From JACPDH01 sp041671505 (GTDB lineage: Bacteria; Acidobacteriota; Thermoanaerobaculia; Gp7-AA8), in NCBI GenBank assembly GCA_041671505.1, contig JBAZBK010000009.1, forward strand, positions 1-64,000: 64,000 nt of DNA, written 5' to 3'. Of the stretch, positions 35,803-44,289 are shown piece by piece; positions within the stretch are counted from its first letter, which is position 1; each line of letters starts with the position of its first letter. A program made the translations under genes and the position numbers. The notes beneath the pieces are model-generated. The model saw nothing but the letters and a program-made list of their open reading frames with translations, did no database searches and was not told the origin of the DNA.

Positions 35803-37026
35803 CTATCCCCGCAGTGCCTCGACCGGCTCCATGCGCGAGGCGACGAGGCTCGGGTAGAGTCCCGCCGTCAGGCCGATGGAGATCGCGAAGCTGCCGGCCA
35901 TGATGATGCCGGGCATCGAGATCGGCAGGCCGCCGGGGAAGTTGCTGCCGATCGCGAGGACCAGGCCGACGCCGAGTCCTGCGCCGATGGCCGCGCCGAT
36001 CGTCGACAGCGTCATCGACTCGATGAGGAACTGGAAGAAGACCTCGCCGTCGCTCGCGCCCATCGACTTGCGCAGGCCGATCTCGTAGAGGCGCTCCCCG
36101 ATCGAGATCTTGAGCACGGAGAAGATGCCGACGCCGCCGATGACGAGCGAGACGCCGGCGATCGAGAAGAAGACGATCATCCAATTGCGCAGGATGACGT
36201 CGACTTTCTCTCTCTCCTCGAGAATCTCCTTGCCGATGTTCGTCACCTTGGTGTCTTTGATGCCGTTGTGCGCCCGGTTCATGATGCTCTTCGTCTCGTC
36301 TTCGGCCTCGACCGCGCGCTCGAACTGCGCCGCCTTGACGACCATGTACGAGACCGTGTTGCGCCCATAGATCGTCTCGTAGGTCGACAGAGGAACGTAG
36401 ATGCCGCGCGTCTCGCGCAGCATGTCGTCATCGTTGACGAAGGTCATGTCGAACTTGTGGACGACGCCGATGACTTCGAGCCGCCTGCCGGAGAGGGTGA
36501 TCTGCTCGCCGATCGCGTCGCGCTTGCCGAAGAGCTTTTCCTTCAGCTCCCAGCCGAGAACGCAGACGGGGCGAACCCCTTCCTGGTCGCGCTCGGAGAC
36601 GAACCGCCCGACAGCGGCGTCGCGGTTGCGAACGTAGGCGTATTCGGAGGTGACGCCGTAGACCGACGCCTTACGCAGCTTGCCGCCGGCGGCGATGATG
36701 CCCTCGCCCTCCGCGACAGGCGCAGTCGCGCTCGTCTCGACGGCGCTCTTGAACGCGGCGCGATCCTCCTCGCGCATGCCGCGCGAGAAGTGCACTTTCG
36801 ACTGCTGGATGCGGTCGACCGGCTGCTTGCCCGAGACGTAGAGCACGCCGTCGTAGCCGAGGTCGTTGAAGCCCTTGAGGACGCCGGCGCGCACGCCGTC
36901 GAGCAGCGAGAGGACGACGACGAGCGCGACCGTGCCGAGGATGACGCCCGAGAGCGTCAGCATCGAGCGCAGCTTGTGCGCCCGGATCTCCTCGAGGCTG
37001 GTGCGAACTGACTCTTTGACGTGCAT
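35803..37026 (-). CDS. MacB-like ABC transporter permease (second permease)
   Basis: A 407-residue FtsX/MacB-type permease. The N-terminal helix (KLRSMLTLSGVILGTVALVV) precedes a periplasmic MacB_PCD domain (residues ~45-270). Three C-terminal helices follow with the GERLYEIGLRKSMGAS signature after the second helix and the terminal ASRMEPVEALRG. It lies 19 bases downstream of a second permease and shares its operon with an ATPase and a MacA-like adaptor, so two different permeases may form a heterodimer. Type VII ABC systems of this kind couple cytoplasmic ATP hydrolysis to periplasmic export. Fragments of its 3' end occur at 30680 and 33047. Confidence 0.93.
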   Translation of the reverse strand: MHVKESVRTSLEEIRAHKLRSMLTLSGVILGTVALVVVLSLLDGVRAGVLKGFNDLGYDGVLYVSGKQPVDRIQQSKVHFSRGMREEDRAAFKSAVETSATAPVAEGEGIIAAGGKLRKASVYGVTSEYAYVRNRDAAVGRFVSERDQEGVRPVCVLGWELKEKLFGKRDAIGEQITLSGRRLEVIGVVHKFDMTFVNDDDMLRETRGIYVPLSTYETIYGRNTVSYMVVKAAQFERAVEAEDETKSIMNRAHNGIKDTKVTNIGKEILEEREKVDVILRNWMIVFFSIAGVSLVIGGVGIFSVLKISIGERLYEIGLRKSMGASDGEVFFQFLIESMTLSTIGAAIGAGLGVGLVLAIGSNFPGGLPISMPGIIMAGSFAISIGLTAGLYPSLVASRMEPVEALRG

Positions 37027-37045
37027 GGCTCGTTCGTCCTTGTCG

Positions 37046-38275
37046 TTATTCGACGCGAAGCGCTTCGATCGGGTTGAGGCGTGAGGCCTTGAGCGCCGGG
37101 TAGACGCCGAAGACGATTCCGGTGCCGGCCGCGAAGACGAGCGCCTTCAAGATGACTTCGGGGGTGATGATCGCGGGCTCGTTGGTCAGCATGCTGATGC
37201 CGGTCGTGAATGCCCGTCCGAGGAAGATACCGATGATTCCCCCGAGCGCGGAGACGAGCACCGCCTCGGCCATGAACTGACCGAAGACGTGGAGGCCGCT
37301 CGCGCCGATCGCCTTGCGGATGCCGACCTCGCGGATCCGCTCGTTGAACGACGCCATCTGGATGTTCATGACGACGATGCCGCCGACGAAGAGCGAGATG
37401 ATGCCGCACACCATGAAGGTGATGTCGTACATCTTCCCCTGCTCCTCGTTCTGCTTGAGCCGTTCGACGCGCGAGATGACTTCGAAGTCGGTCACGCCGT
37501 GTTCGCGCTTGAGGATCTCTTCGACTTCCTGGACGGCTTCCTTCGCACGTTTGGTGTCTTTCATTCGAACGTGCATGAAGGCGACGCGACCGGTCTTCAG
37601 CGATTCGCCGCGGCGCGTCATGATGGTCGTGACGGGAACGAAGATCTGGCGGTTCATCCATCGGAGCGCATTTCGGCCGCTGCCGAAGGCGAAGAACTTG
37701 TGCTCCATCACCCCGACGACGACGTAGCCGGTTCCGTTGATCGTCACGGTCTTGCCGATCGGGTCGTCGCTGCCGAAGAGCTCGTTGGCCCGGTCGGTGC
37801 CGATGACGACGACGCGTGTCGCCCCCTGGATGTCGCTGTCGGTGATGAAGCGGCCGCGCTCGATTTTGAAGTCGTTCATCGGGCTGAAGGCCGGGACGAC
37901 GCCGGAGATCTCCCGCGTCTTCTCGCGATCGCCAAAGCGGAGGACCGCCTGCTCGCTGATGACGGGCGAGACGAGGTCGATCTCCTTCGCCTGGCTCCTG
38001 ATCGCCATCGCGTCGCCGAAGGTGAGTCCCTTCGATGCCGCAGCGCGCGCCGAGTCGGTCACTTTGCCCGACTGCTTGTTCCAGATGAAGATTTTCGCGA
38101 TGCCGCCGCTCATCCGGTAGAAACGCTGCGACTGCTCGCGGCCCGCCGAGGCGAGGGCGAATGTCGCCACGATCGACGCGACCCCGAGGATCACGCCGAC
38201 GAGCTGCAGCATCGTGCGACCCATGTGGGTGCGGATGTCGGCGATGCCGTCGAGGATCGATTCGAGCAGGATCAT
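37046..38275 (-). CDS. MacB-like ABC transporter permease (first permease)
   Basis: A 409-residue MacB/FtsX-type permease. ATG 38275 overlaps the end of the ATPase gene by four bases (ATGA), marking an operon. First helix TMLQLVGVILGVASIVATFA, periplasmic domain residues ~45-275, then three helices around GGIVVMNIQMASFNERIREV and GIRKAIGAS. It ends ASRLNPIEALRVE. It is clearly related to, but different from, the second permease downstream. The operon order adaptor-ATPase-permease-permease suggests a tripartite efflux pump for an unknown peptide, lipid or antibiotic. Confidence 0.93.
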   Translation of the reverse strand: MILLESILDGIADIRTHMGRTMLQLVGVILGVASIVATFALASAGREQSQRFYRMSGGIAKIFIWNKQSGKVTDSARAAASKGLTFGDAMAIRSQAKEIDLVSPVISEQAVLRFGDREKTREISGVVPAFSPMNDFKIERGRFITDSDIQGATRVVVIGTDRANELFGSDDPIGKTVTINGTGYVVVGVMEHKFFAFGSGRNALRWMNRQIFVPVTTIMTRRGESLKTGRVAFMHVRMKDTKRAKEAVQEVEEILKREHGVTDFEVISRVERLKQNEEQGKMYDITFMVCGIISLFVGGIVVMNIQMASFNERIREVGIRKAIGASGLHVFGQFMAEAVLVSALGGIIGIFLGRAFTTGISMLTNEPAIITPEVILKALVFAAGTGIVFGVYPALKASRLNPIEALRVE

Positions 38276-39039
38276 GCCACTGCCTCTCCCGGAAGCGCGT
38301 CGACGATCTCGCCGTCGACGATGCGGATTCTGCGGTGCGTGCGCGCGGCGATCGCCGGGTCGTGCGTGACGATGACGATCGTCTCGCCCTTGGCGGCGAG
38401 CGTCTCGAAGATGTCGATGATCTCGGTGCCGGTCTTCGAGTCGAGGTTGCCCGTCGGCTCGTCGGCCAGGATCAGCGAGGGGTTGTTCACGAGCGCGCGG
38501 GCGACGGCGACGCGCTGGCGCTGGCCGCCGGAGAGCTCCGCCGGACGGTGCTTCGCGCGGTTGCCGATGCCGACCAGCTCGAGCGCCTGGCGCGCCCGCT
38601 CGGTCCGCTCGTCGGAGTCGACGCCGGCGTAGAGCAGCGGCAGCTCGACATTCTTGAGGATCGACGCGCGAGGCAGCAGGTTGAAGGTCTGGAAGACGAA
38701 GCCGATCTTCTGGTTGCGGATCTTCGCGAGCCCGCCGCCGCCGATCGCGGCGACGTCCTGGCCGTCGAGCCAATAGCTTCCTTCGGTCGGCGAGTCGAGG
38801 CATCCGAGGATGTGCATGAGCGTCGACTTGCCCGATCCCGAAGGACCGATGATCGACACGAACTCGCCTTTGCTGATCTCGGCGTTGATTCCGCGCAGAG
38901 CTTCCACGGCGTTCTCGCCCGAGTCGTACGTCTTGCGGATCCCGTGGAGCTCGATCAGCGCGCGCTCGGGTACGGCATGGAGGCTCGGCTTTTCGACCTT
39001 CCGGCTCACCGCGAGATTCAAGATGCTCAGGATGCTCAT
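38272..39039 (-). CDS. MacB-like ABC transporter ATP-binding protein
   Basis: A 255-residue nucleotide-binding subunit with Walker A GPSGSGKST, Q-loop VFQTFNLLP, signature LSGGQRQRVA, Walker B LILADEPTGNLDS and switch His in IVTHDP. The pattern is that of the LolD/MacB/FtsE class that pairs with FtsX-type permeases. An N-terminal extension of about 25 residues precedes the core. GAGGG lies nine bases before ATG 39039. It overlaps the first permease by four bases. The adaptor gene upstream is separated by 347 bases holding a terminator-like hairpin and REP elements, so expression may be uncoupled from it. Confidence 0.95.
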   Translation of the reverse strand: MSILSILNLAVSRKVEKPSLHAVPERALIELHGIRKTYDSGENAVEALRGINAEISKGEFVSIIGPSGSGKSTLMHILGCLDSPTEGSYWLDGQDVAAIGGGGLAKIRNQKIGFVFQTFNLLPRASILKNVELPLLYAGVDSDERTERARQALELVGIGNRAKHRPAELSGGQRQRVAVARALVNNPSLILADEPTGNLDSKTGTEIIDIFETLAAKGETIVIVTHDPAIAARTHRRIRIVDGEIVDALPGEAVA

Positions 39040-39135
39040 GATTGTGCCCTCAGGAATTGATTTACGGAGTTCGTACCGCAGGGTTGCGCCTCTCCGCGGG
39101 ATTCTTCAATGGACGGGCCGGCGCGTAGCGCCGGA

Positions 39136-39278
39136 GGATCGGTAGCCCCGGGCTTCAGCCCGGGGTTGGCAAGCGACGATTTTTTCGCGCCGCGAAGCGG
39201 CGCGGGATCCTGCGCCGCTTCGCGGCGCGAATATTCGAAACGCTTGGGCCCCCGGCTGAAGCCGGGGGCTACCGATCC
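39136..39278. repeat. Inverted pair of GTAG-type REP elements
   Basis: The left REP (from 39136, ATCGGTAGCCCCGGGCTTCA) and the right REP (to 39278, ending GGGGGCTACCGATCC) are inverted copies. Each is itself a palindrome preceded by GTAG. Between them is another palindrome of GCGCCGCGAAGCGGCGC type (39191-39233). GTAG plus an imperfect palindrome is the signature of REPs mobilised by RAYT (Y1-family) transposases, and paired inverted REPs form BIME/REPIN units. A second pair with the same core lies at 53183-53339. Confidence 0.85.
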
Positions 39279-39324
39279 GTCACCGCTTCGCGGTGAGTCC
39301 AGCTCGTGCACGCCCCATTTCGAG

Positions 39325-39357
39325 AACAAAACGGGGCGACGCATCGCGTCGCCCCGT
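39325..39357 (-). terminator. Rho-independent terminator-like hairpin after the adaptor gene
   Basis: On the minus strand a 12-bp perfect stem (ACGGGGCGACGC, loop of three) is followed by TTTTGTT, 30 bases after the stop of the HlyD/MacA gene. It would terminate or attenuate transcription before the downstream ATPase-permease genes. Confidence 0.75.
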
Positions 39358-39386
39358 CGAGATTCAACCACTTTTGGTGCGGTTAG

Positions 39387-40631
39387 TTAGTCGTCGTCCT
39401 CGTTGCCGTCGCCCTTCGGGAGGGTCGGGTCTTCGAGGGCGATCTCTTCGCCCGTCTTGAGTCCCTTGAGAATCTCGACCTTCGAGTTGTCGGCAAGGCC
39501 GGTCTCGACGACGCGCTTCTCGAAGAAGTCCTTCCAGGCGTCCTTGTCGAACTCGAGCTTTTCCTTCTTCTCTTTACCCTTGTTTTCCTTTTCCTTCTTG
39601 GCGCGGGCCTCGAGGATTTCCTTCGTCTTTTCGGGGGTGAGGCTCTTCTTCACGAAGACGACGTCGCCGTCGTCCTTGTGGAAGACGCCCTCGACCGGCG
39701 CGCCGAGGACCTTGGCCTTCTTCTCGCCGAGGATCTCGATGTTCGCGGTCATGCCGGAGCGGAGCTCGTGGCCCTGGGTGTCGAGACGGATCTCGACGTC
39801 GAAGACGCGGATCTTCTCGTCGACGCGCACCGCGGGGGCGATGCGGTCGATGCGGCCGTTGAACGCGATCTTCGGGAAAGCGTCGAGCGTGACCTTCGCG
39901 GTCTGGCCGACGTGCACCTTGCCGATGTCGATCTCGTTGATGCCGGCCTTGATGATCATCGACGACGTGTCGGCGACGGTGAAGAGCACCGTGCCGGCGT
40001 TGAACGACGACACGCCGGACGTGACCGTCTCGCCGACCTGGACGTTGCGGGTGAGCACCACGCCGCTCATCGGGGCGGTGATGTTCGAGCTCGACGCGCT
40101 CGCCTGGCTGATCGGGATTCCCTGCGACTCGACGATGGAGTACTTCTCCTTCGCCGACTGGTACTCCTGCTTGGTGCGGAGGAAGTTCGTCTCGCTCTCG
40201 CGGCTCTGGTTCGCCGACATGAGGCCGGAAACGAAGAGCTTCTGGTCGGCTTCGTAGTCCTTGCGCGCCTGATCGAAGGCGATCTCCGCCTCGGCGAGCG
40301 AGCTCTTGGTCTGCGAGAGCGACTGCGCCTGGGCGAGGTCGGGCTCCACGCGCGCCAGCAGCTGGCCCTTCTGGACCACGTCGCCGTCGCGAACCATGAG
40401 CTCGACGATCTTGCCCGAGACCGGGCTCTTCACGTCGACCTTCACTTCAGGCTCGGCGTTTCCGACTTCGGTGACCTTCACCTGGATGTCGGAGGTCTCG
40501 ACCTTACCGGTGCGGACCCCCGAGTCGAGATCCTTCTTGCCGTTTCCGCGCGTTGCGAACGCGCCGGCGGCGACCAGCAGGACGATGACGACAAGGATGA
40601 TTCCGTATCTCTTCTTTTTCGACGTGCTCAT
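39387..40631 (-). CDS. HlyD/MacA-family periplasmic adaptor
   Basis: A 414-residue membrane-fusion protein starting at ATG 40631, six bases after GAGGG. An N-terminal anchor (IILVVIVLLVAAGAFA) is followed by a split lipoyl domain (VDVKSPVSGKIVELMVRDGD, later NITAPMSGVVLTRNVQVGE). Then come a coiled-coil hairpin (residues ~95-165) and beta-barrel domains (IIKAGINEIDIGKVHVGQTA). A Lys/Glu-rich segment (residues ~335-365, KEKENKGKEKKEK) is unusual. Adaptors of this class link an inner-membrane ABC exporter to an outer-membrane channel. No TolC-like gene is in the window. Confidence 0.93.
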   Translation of the reverse strand: MSTSKKKRYGIILVVIVLLVAAGAFATRGNGKKDLDSGVRTGKVETSDIQVKVTEVGNAEPEVKVDVKSPVSGKIVELMVRDGDVVQKGQLLARVEPDLAQAQSLSQTKSSLAEAEIAFDQARKDYEADQKLFVSGLMSANQSRESETNFLRTKQEYQSAKEKYSIVESQGIPISQASASSSNITAPMSGVVLTRNVQVGETVTSGVSSFNAGTVLFTVADTSSMIIKAGINEIDIGKVHVGQTAKVTLDAFPKIAFNGRIDRIAPAVRVDEKIRVFDVEIRLDTQGHELRSGMTANIEILGEKKAKVLGAPVEGVFHKDDGDVVFVKKSLTPEKTKEILEARAKKEKENKGKEKKEKLEFDKDAWKDFFEKRVVETGLADNSKVEILKGLKTGEEIALEDPTLPKGDGNEDDD

Positions 40632-40895
40632 AGTTCCCTCGTGCTTCGGTTCTGGACGGTATTCGTAGCGGGAAGGGAAATGTTTCAGGTTGTAACGGGA
40701 AACGGCAGGCGATAGGCGATAGGCGAGAGGCGAGAGCAGGCGGAGGAGAGGCAGGCCAAAGGCCAGAGGCCAGAGGCCAAAGCAGGCGGGGAGGGGGATG
40801 TGGAGTGTCCCGCGAAGCGGGACGCAGCTTTCGCCTCTCCTTGCCGAAGCGAAGCTTCGGCGTTTCGAGCCTGGACCTGCTTCTCGGGGCGTCGT
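40632..40895. repeat. Spacer with short-unit tandem repeats (AGGCGATA/AGGCCAGA type)
   Basis: Between about 40705 and 40795 the sequence consists of imperfect 7-8 bp units (AGGCGATA, AGGCGAGA, AGGCCAAA, AGGCCAGA). Small hairpins follow at 40812-40828 (GTCCCGCGAAGCGGGAC) and near 40847-40860. The units resemble the simple-sequence arms found in later spacers but have no inverted partner. Confidence 0.7.
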
Positions 40896-41225
40896 CTATT
40901 CGTGAATGGTGCTGTTCCCTGGCGTCACGTCGGAATTCAAACGCCGTTCGAGATCGAGCGCACCATGGAACACGCCGATGATCTCCACTCCGGCCGGGAC
41001 AATCCTGTAGACGATTCGGTAATGACCGTACAGTAGCATTCGAAGCTCCGAAGAGCTGGAGGTCTCGATTGGCGCTCCAGACTCCGGAAATCTTCGCAGC
41101 GATTCCGCGCGCTCGAGGACCCCTTCGATTACGCGCGCAGCGGCAACGGGATTCGATGCTGCGATGTAATCAAAGATGTCCCGAAGCCAGGAGCGCGCCT
41201 CGTCCGTCCAGACTACTTCGACCAT
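40896..41225 (-). CDS. RelE/ParE-family toxin
   Basis: A 109-residue protein with the RelE/ParE fold signature: VVWTDEARSWLRDIFDYIAA at the N-terminus, RRFPESGAP in the middle, then YRIVYRIVPAGVEIIGVFHG and a terminal His/Arg-containing strand. ParE-type members poison gyrase and RelE-type members cut mRNA on the ribosome; sequence alone does not say which. It overlaps the upstream small gene by 13 bases in the usual antitoxin-toxin order, so the two form a type II module. Confidence 0.9.
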   Translation of the reverse strand: MVEVVWTDEARSWLRDIFDYIAASNPVAAARVIEGVLERAESLRRFPESGAPIETSSSSELRMLLYGHYRIVYRIVPAGVEIIGVFHGALDLERRLNSDVTPGNSTIHE

Positions 41226-41413
41226 GACCTCGCGTCGCGAACGACCTCTTCGTGGCTGACCACACGTCCCGCATCCGCATCGCGAAGGCCGCGATCGATC
41301 ATCCGGACAAACGCGATTTCCTGGAGGATCTCGTCGAACGAGCTGTCATCCGGGAGACGATCGATGATCTTTGCGATTCGCTCTTTTGCGGTCGGCGGAG
41401 GAGTCTTCGACAT
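41213..41413 (-). CDS. Antitoxin of the RelE/ParE module
   Basis: A 66-residue acidic protein from ATG 41413 (a GTG nine codons upstream is possible). It contains KIIDRLPDDSSFDEILQEIA and ends AGRVVSHEEVVRDARSWSK. This is the pattern of small antitoxins paired with ParE/RelE toxins: a C-terminal helix that would wrap the toxin, and SHEEV as a family hallmark. It lacks an obvious ribbon-helix-helix DNA-binding part, so autoregulation is uncertain. It overlaps the toxin start, so translation is coupled. Confidence 0.87.
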   Translation of the reverse strand: MSKTPPPTAKERIAKIIDRLPDDSSFDEILQEIAFVRMIDRGLRDADAGRVVSHEEVVRDARSWSK

Positions 41414-41467
41414 GCGATTGATGATACCTCGGGAGCGCACCGCCTGCCGAGGCGGGTCCTGTTCTCA

Positions 41468-41557
41468 ATTCTCCATTCTCCAGTCGACATTCTTCATTTC
41501 GGTTCTCCAGCTCACTCGAAAACCGAAATGAAGAATGTCGAATGGAGAATGAAGAAT
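41468..41557. repeat. Simple-sequence hairpin, CCGAAATGAAGAATGTCGAATG family (copy 1)
   Basis: Arms 41468-41504 and 41521-41557 are inverted copies (35 of 37 match) around a 16-base loop. The arm contains AACCGAAATGAAGAATGTCG followed by GAATG-type short repeats. Three more members lie in the spacers at 44960, 46038 and 47120. Confidence 0.9.
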
Positions 41558-41588
41558 GAAGAACGGCGCGGGTCGCGTGACTGAGCGG

Positions 41589-42374
41589 TTATCTGCCCAG
41601 CCCCCACCGCCTCCGCACCTTCCTCTCCCACACCCCGAACACGAAGCGGTCGGTGACGAGGCCGAGGGTGATGATCACGACCATGACGGCGACGACCTGG
41701 CTCATGTCGTTGAGCTCGCGGCCCATCATGAGCAGGTGCCCCAGGCCGGGGAGCGTGTAGAGGAGCTCGCCCGCCATCAGCGAGCGCCAGGCGAACGACC
41801 AGCCTAACTTCATGCCGGTGACGATCGACGGCAGGGCGGCGGGGAAGATGACCGAGGTGTAGAGCTGGAGGCCGCGCGCGCCGAGGTTGCGCGCGGCGCG
41901 GGTGTAGATCGGCGGCGTGTTGTGGACGCCGTCCTGCGTCGCCTGCGCGATCGAGAGCACGGCGCCCATCACGACGACGAAGAGGATCGCGGTCTCGGAG
42001 AGACCGAACCAGAGGAGTGCGAGCGGCAGCCAGCAGATGCTCGGCAGCGCCTGGAGCCCCATCACGAGGAGCCCGAGCGTCTCGGCGAGCCAGCGGACGC
42101 GCGCGAGCAGCACGCCGATCACGAGGCCGATCACCGTCGCGATCGCGTAGCCGGCGACGAGGCGCTTGAGGCTCCCGGCGATGCCGAGCAGGAACGTGCG
42201 ATCTTCGAAGCCGAGCGTAAGGGCGCGCGCGACGCCGGTCGGCGACGGGAAGAGATACTCGGGCCAGAGCTTCATCCGGCTGAGCGCTTCCCACGCAGCG
42301 ACGATCGCGACGAAGAAGATGACGCGCCGCGCGATGTCGGCGGCGCTCAGGTCGAGCACGAGCTTCCCGTTCAT
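41589..42374 (-). CDS. ABC importer permease, sulfonate/taurine/nitrate type
   Basis: A 261-residue inner-membrane permease of the SsuC/TauC/NrtB family, with about six helices. The EAA-type cytoplasmic loop is RNLGARGLQLYTSVIFPAAL, followed by PSIVTGMKLGWSFAWRSLMA. ATG 42374 is four bases after the ATPase stop. With the ATPase and binding protein upstream it forms a complete importer, transcribed binding protein first. The likely ligand is an alkanesulfonate, taurine or a related anion; neighbours contain no monooxygenase to decide. Confidence 0.92.
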   Translation of the reverse strand: MNGKLVLDLSAADIARRVIFFVAIVAAWEALSRMKLWPEYLFPSPTGVARALTLGFEDRTFLLGIAGSLKRLVAGYAIATVIGLVIGVLLARVRWLAETLGLLVMGLQALPSICWLPLALLWFGLSETAILFVVVMGAVLSIAQATQDGVHNTPPIYTRAARNLGARGLQLYTSVIFPAALPSIVTGMKLGWSFAWRSLMAGELLYTLPGLGHLLMMGRELNDMSQVVAVMVVIITLGLVTDRFVFGVWERKVRRRWGLGR

Positions 42375-42378
42375 GCGG

Positions 42379-43143
42379 TCAGCCGGCGGCAACGGTCACC
42401 TCGTCGACGAGCTTGACGTCGGCGGAGATCCGCCGCGCGTAGGCGTTGACCGCGGCGTCGTCGATCTGCCGCGGGCGGGGAAGGTCGATCGCATGCTCGG
42501 CGACGATCCGTCCCGGGCGCGGCGACATGACGAGGACGCGATCCCCGAGGACGACCGCCTCGCGGACGTTGTGGGTGATGAAGACGATCGTCTTGCGGGT
42601 CGAGAGCCAGATCTCCTGAAGCTCGGTGTGGAGGATGCCGCGCGTGATCGCGTCCAGCGCGCCGAACGGCTCGTCGAGCAGCAGCACGTCGGGCTCGACG
42701 GCGAGGGCGCGCGCGAGGCTGACGCGCTGACGCATACCGCCCGAGAGCTCGTGGACCGCGGCGTGCGCGAACGGTTCGAGGTGAACCATCCGGAGGAGCT
42801 GCATCGCGCGCGCCTCGCGGACGTCGGGCGCAAGCTTCTTCATCTTCAGCCCGAACTCGACGTTTGCGAGCACCGAGAGCCAGGGGAAGAGCGCGCCGTC
42901 CTGGAACATCAGCGCGCGTGACGGAGCGGTACCGGTGACCGCCTCTCCGTTGGCGAGGATCGCGCCTCCGCTCGGGAACTCGAGCCCCGCGAGCATGTAG
43001 AGCAGCGTCGACTTGCCGCACCCCGAGGGGCCGACGACGCAGACGAACTCGCCGTCGCGGATGTCGAGATCGATCCCTTCGAGAGCCGTTACGCTGCGGC
43101 TCCCTTCGAAGGTCTTCGACACGGAGCGCGCTTCGAGCCTCAC
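42379..43143 (-). CDS. ABC importer ATP-binding protein, sulfonate/taurine/nitrate type
   Basis: A 254-residue ATPase of the SsuB/TauB/NrtC class. Walker A GPSGCGKST, Q-loop MFQDGALFPWLSV, signature LSGGMRQRVSLARAL, Walker B LLLDEPFGALDA and switch FITHNVREAV are all intact. The start overlaps the binding-protein stop by four bases (ATGA) and the permease follows four bases after its stop, so the three genes are one operon. It powers uptake through the adjacent permease. Confidence 0.95.
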   Translation of the reverse strand: MRLEARSVSKTFEGSRSVTALEGIDLDIRDGEFVCVVGPSGCGKSTLLYMLAGLEFPSGGAILANGEAVTGTAPSRALMFQDGALFPWLSVLANVEFGLKMKKLAPDVREARAMQLLRMVHLEPFAHAAVHELSGGMRQRVSLARALAVEPDVLLLDEPFGALDAITRGILHTELQEIWLSTRKTIVFITHNVREAVVLGDRVLVMSPRPGRIVAEHAIDLPRPRQIDDAAVNAYARRISADVKLVDEVTVAAG

Positions 43144-44165
43144 TTTGCGATCTCCGGGAGCGTCTTCGCGCGAAGGATCTCGTTCAGGAGCGTGAGGTCG
43201 TAGATTCCGTCGAGGTTAGGCTTCTCGCGAAGGAAACCAGCGGCGTGCGCGGCGTCGGCGCTCGCGACGAGCGACGGCGCGATCGGGTCCCACGTCGGGC
43301 GCATCCGCTCCCAGGCCTGCGCAAGAACGGCATCGGAGAGCTTCTTGCCGGTCAGTTTGCCGATCTCGTCGTTGAGGACGCGCTTCGCATCGTCGGGGTG
43401 CGCGAGCTCCCACTCGGTGACTGCGACGTGAGCCTCGAGCCACGTGCGGACGAGGTCGGGATGCTCGCGGAGGAACTTCGTGCTGACGATGACGTGCGCG
43501 GTGACGAAGTCGCCGCCGGGCCAGAGCGTACGCTCGTCGACAAGGATCACGCCGCCGCCGTCGACGACAAGGCGGCTGGCCCACGGCTCGGGCACCCACG
43601 CGCCGTCGATGTCACCGCGGCGGAAGAGGTCGAGGATCTGCGGGTTCTGCGTCGGGATGACGTCGACCGACCCGCCCTTGTCGCGCGACGCGAGTCCGTT
43701 CCTGCCGAGCCACGCGCGGAGCGCGACGTCCTGCGTGTTGCCGAGCTGCGGTGAGGCGAGTTTGCGGCCGGCGAGGTCGGCGGGCCCGGCGATGCCTGCG
43801 TCCTTCCGGACCACGAGCGCGGCGCCGCCGCTGGTCGCGCCGGCGACGACGCGGAGGGCCTCGCCCTTCGACTGCACGAAGCCGTTGATCGCCGGGTTCG
43901 GGCCGATGTAGGCGAGGTCGAGCTCGCCGCCGAAGAGGGCCTCGATGACCGAGGGCCCTGCGTTGAAAGTCGTCGGCTTGATGGTGACGCCGTCACCGAG
44001 CGCGCGCTGGAAGTCACCGCGCGCCAGGCCGACGAGCGCCTGCGAGTGGGTGATGTTGGGGAAGTAGCCGACGCGGATGGTCTGCTGGCCCGCCGGAGCG
44101 GGCGATTTGCCAGTGCAAGCGAGCAGAAGAGAGGCGGCGAGGGCCGCGGCCAGGAGGCGCTTCAT
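43140..44165 (-). CDS. ABC importer substrate-binding lipoprotein (SsuA-like)
   Basis: A 341-residue lipoprotein with lipobox ASLLLAC (Cys 17). The mature part starts RVGYFPNITHSQALVGLARG and has ALFGGELDLAYIGPNPAING, the hallmark of NMT1/SsuA-type binding proteins for sulfonates, taurine or nitrate. ALVVRKDAGIAGPADLAGRK and IPTQNPQILDLFRRGDIDGA complete the two-lobe fold. It is the first gene of the importer operon. A promoter with a dyad operator lies immediately upstream and an Rrf2-family regulator is next on the same strand. Confidence 0.93.
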   Translation of the reverse strand: MKRLLAAALAASLLLACTGKSPAPAGQQTIRVGYFPNITHSQALVGLARGDFQRALGDGVTIKPTTFNAGPSVIEALFGGELDLAYIGPNPAINGFVQSKGEALRVVAGATSGGAALVVRKDAGIAGPADLAGRKLASPQLGNTQDVALRAWLGRNGLASRDKGGSVDVIPTQNPQILDLFRRGDIDGAWVPEPWASRLVVDGGGVILVDERTLWPGGDFVTAHVIVSTKFLREHPDLVRTWLEAHVAVTEWELAHPDDAKRVLNDEIGKLTGKKLSDAVLAQAWERMRPTWDPIAPSLVASADAAHAAGFLREKPNLDGIYDLTLLNEILRAKTLPEIAK

Positions 44166-44171
44166 GGGGTA

Positions 44172-44199
44172 ATGGTAGTTTGTTGATCGTATTTGTCAA
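44172..44199 (-). promoter_or_regulatory. Promoter with TTGA dyad operator for the importer operon
   Basis: On the minus strand TTGACA (44199-44194) is followed after 16 bases by TACCAT (44177-44172), and the ATG lies at 44165. The -35 box is inside the dyad TTGATCGTATTTGTCAA (44183-44199; TTGA and TCAA arms), a plausible repressor site. The adjacent Rrf2 regulator is the obvious candidate, by analogy with CymR control of sulfur uptake. Binding is inferred. Confidence 0.5.
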
Positions 44200-44289
44200 G
44201 AATGAAGCGTGAGGGTGGGCTGGGATGCGATGCATAAGGCGAGGCCGGCAGTGAGAATGAGACGAGACAAGCGGCGAGAGAAGAGAAAC

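Noticed and set aside
35803..40631. Naming the operon macA-macB
   Set aside because: The ATPase and permease are separate polypeptides and two permeases are present, unlike the fused E. coli MacB. Only family-level similarity is claimed.
40705..40795. Short tandem repeats that could be mistaken for a CRISPR array
   Set aside because: Units are 7-8 bp without unique spacers and no cas gene is present.
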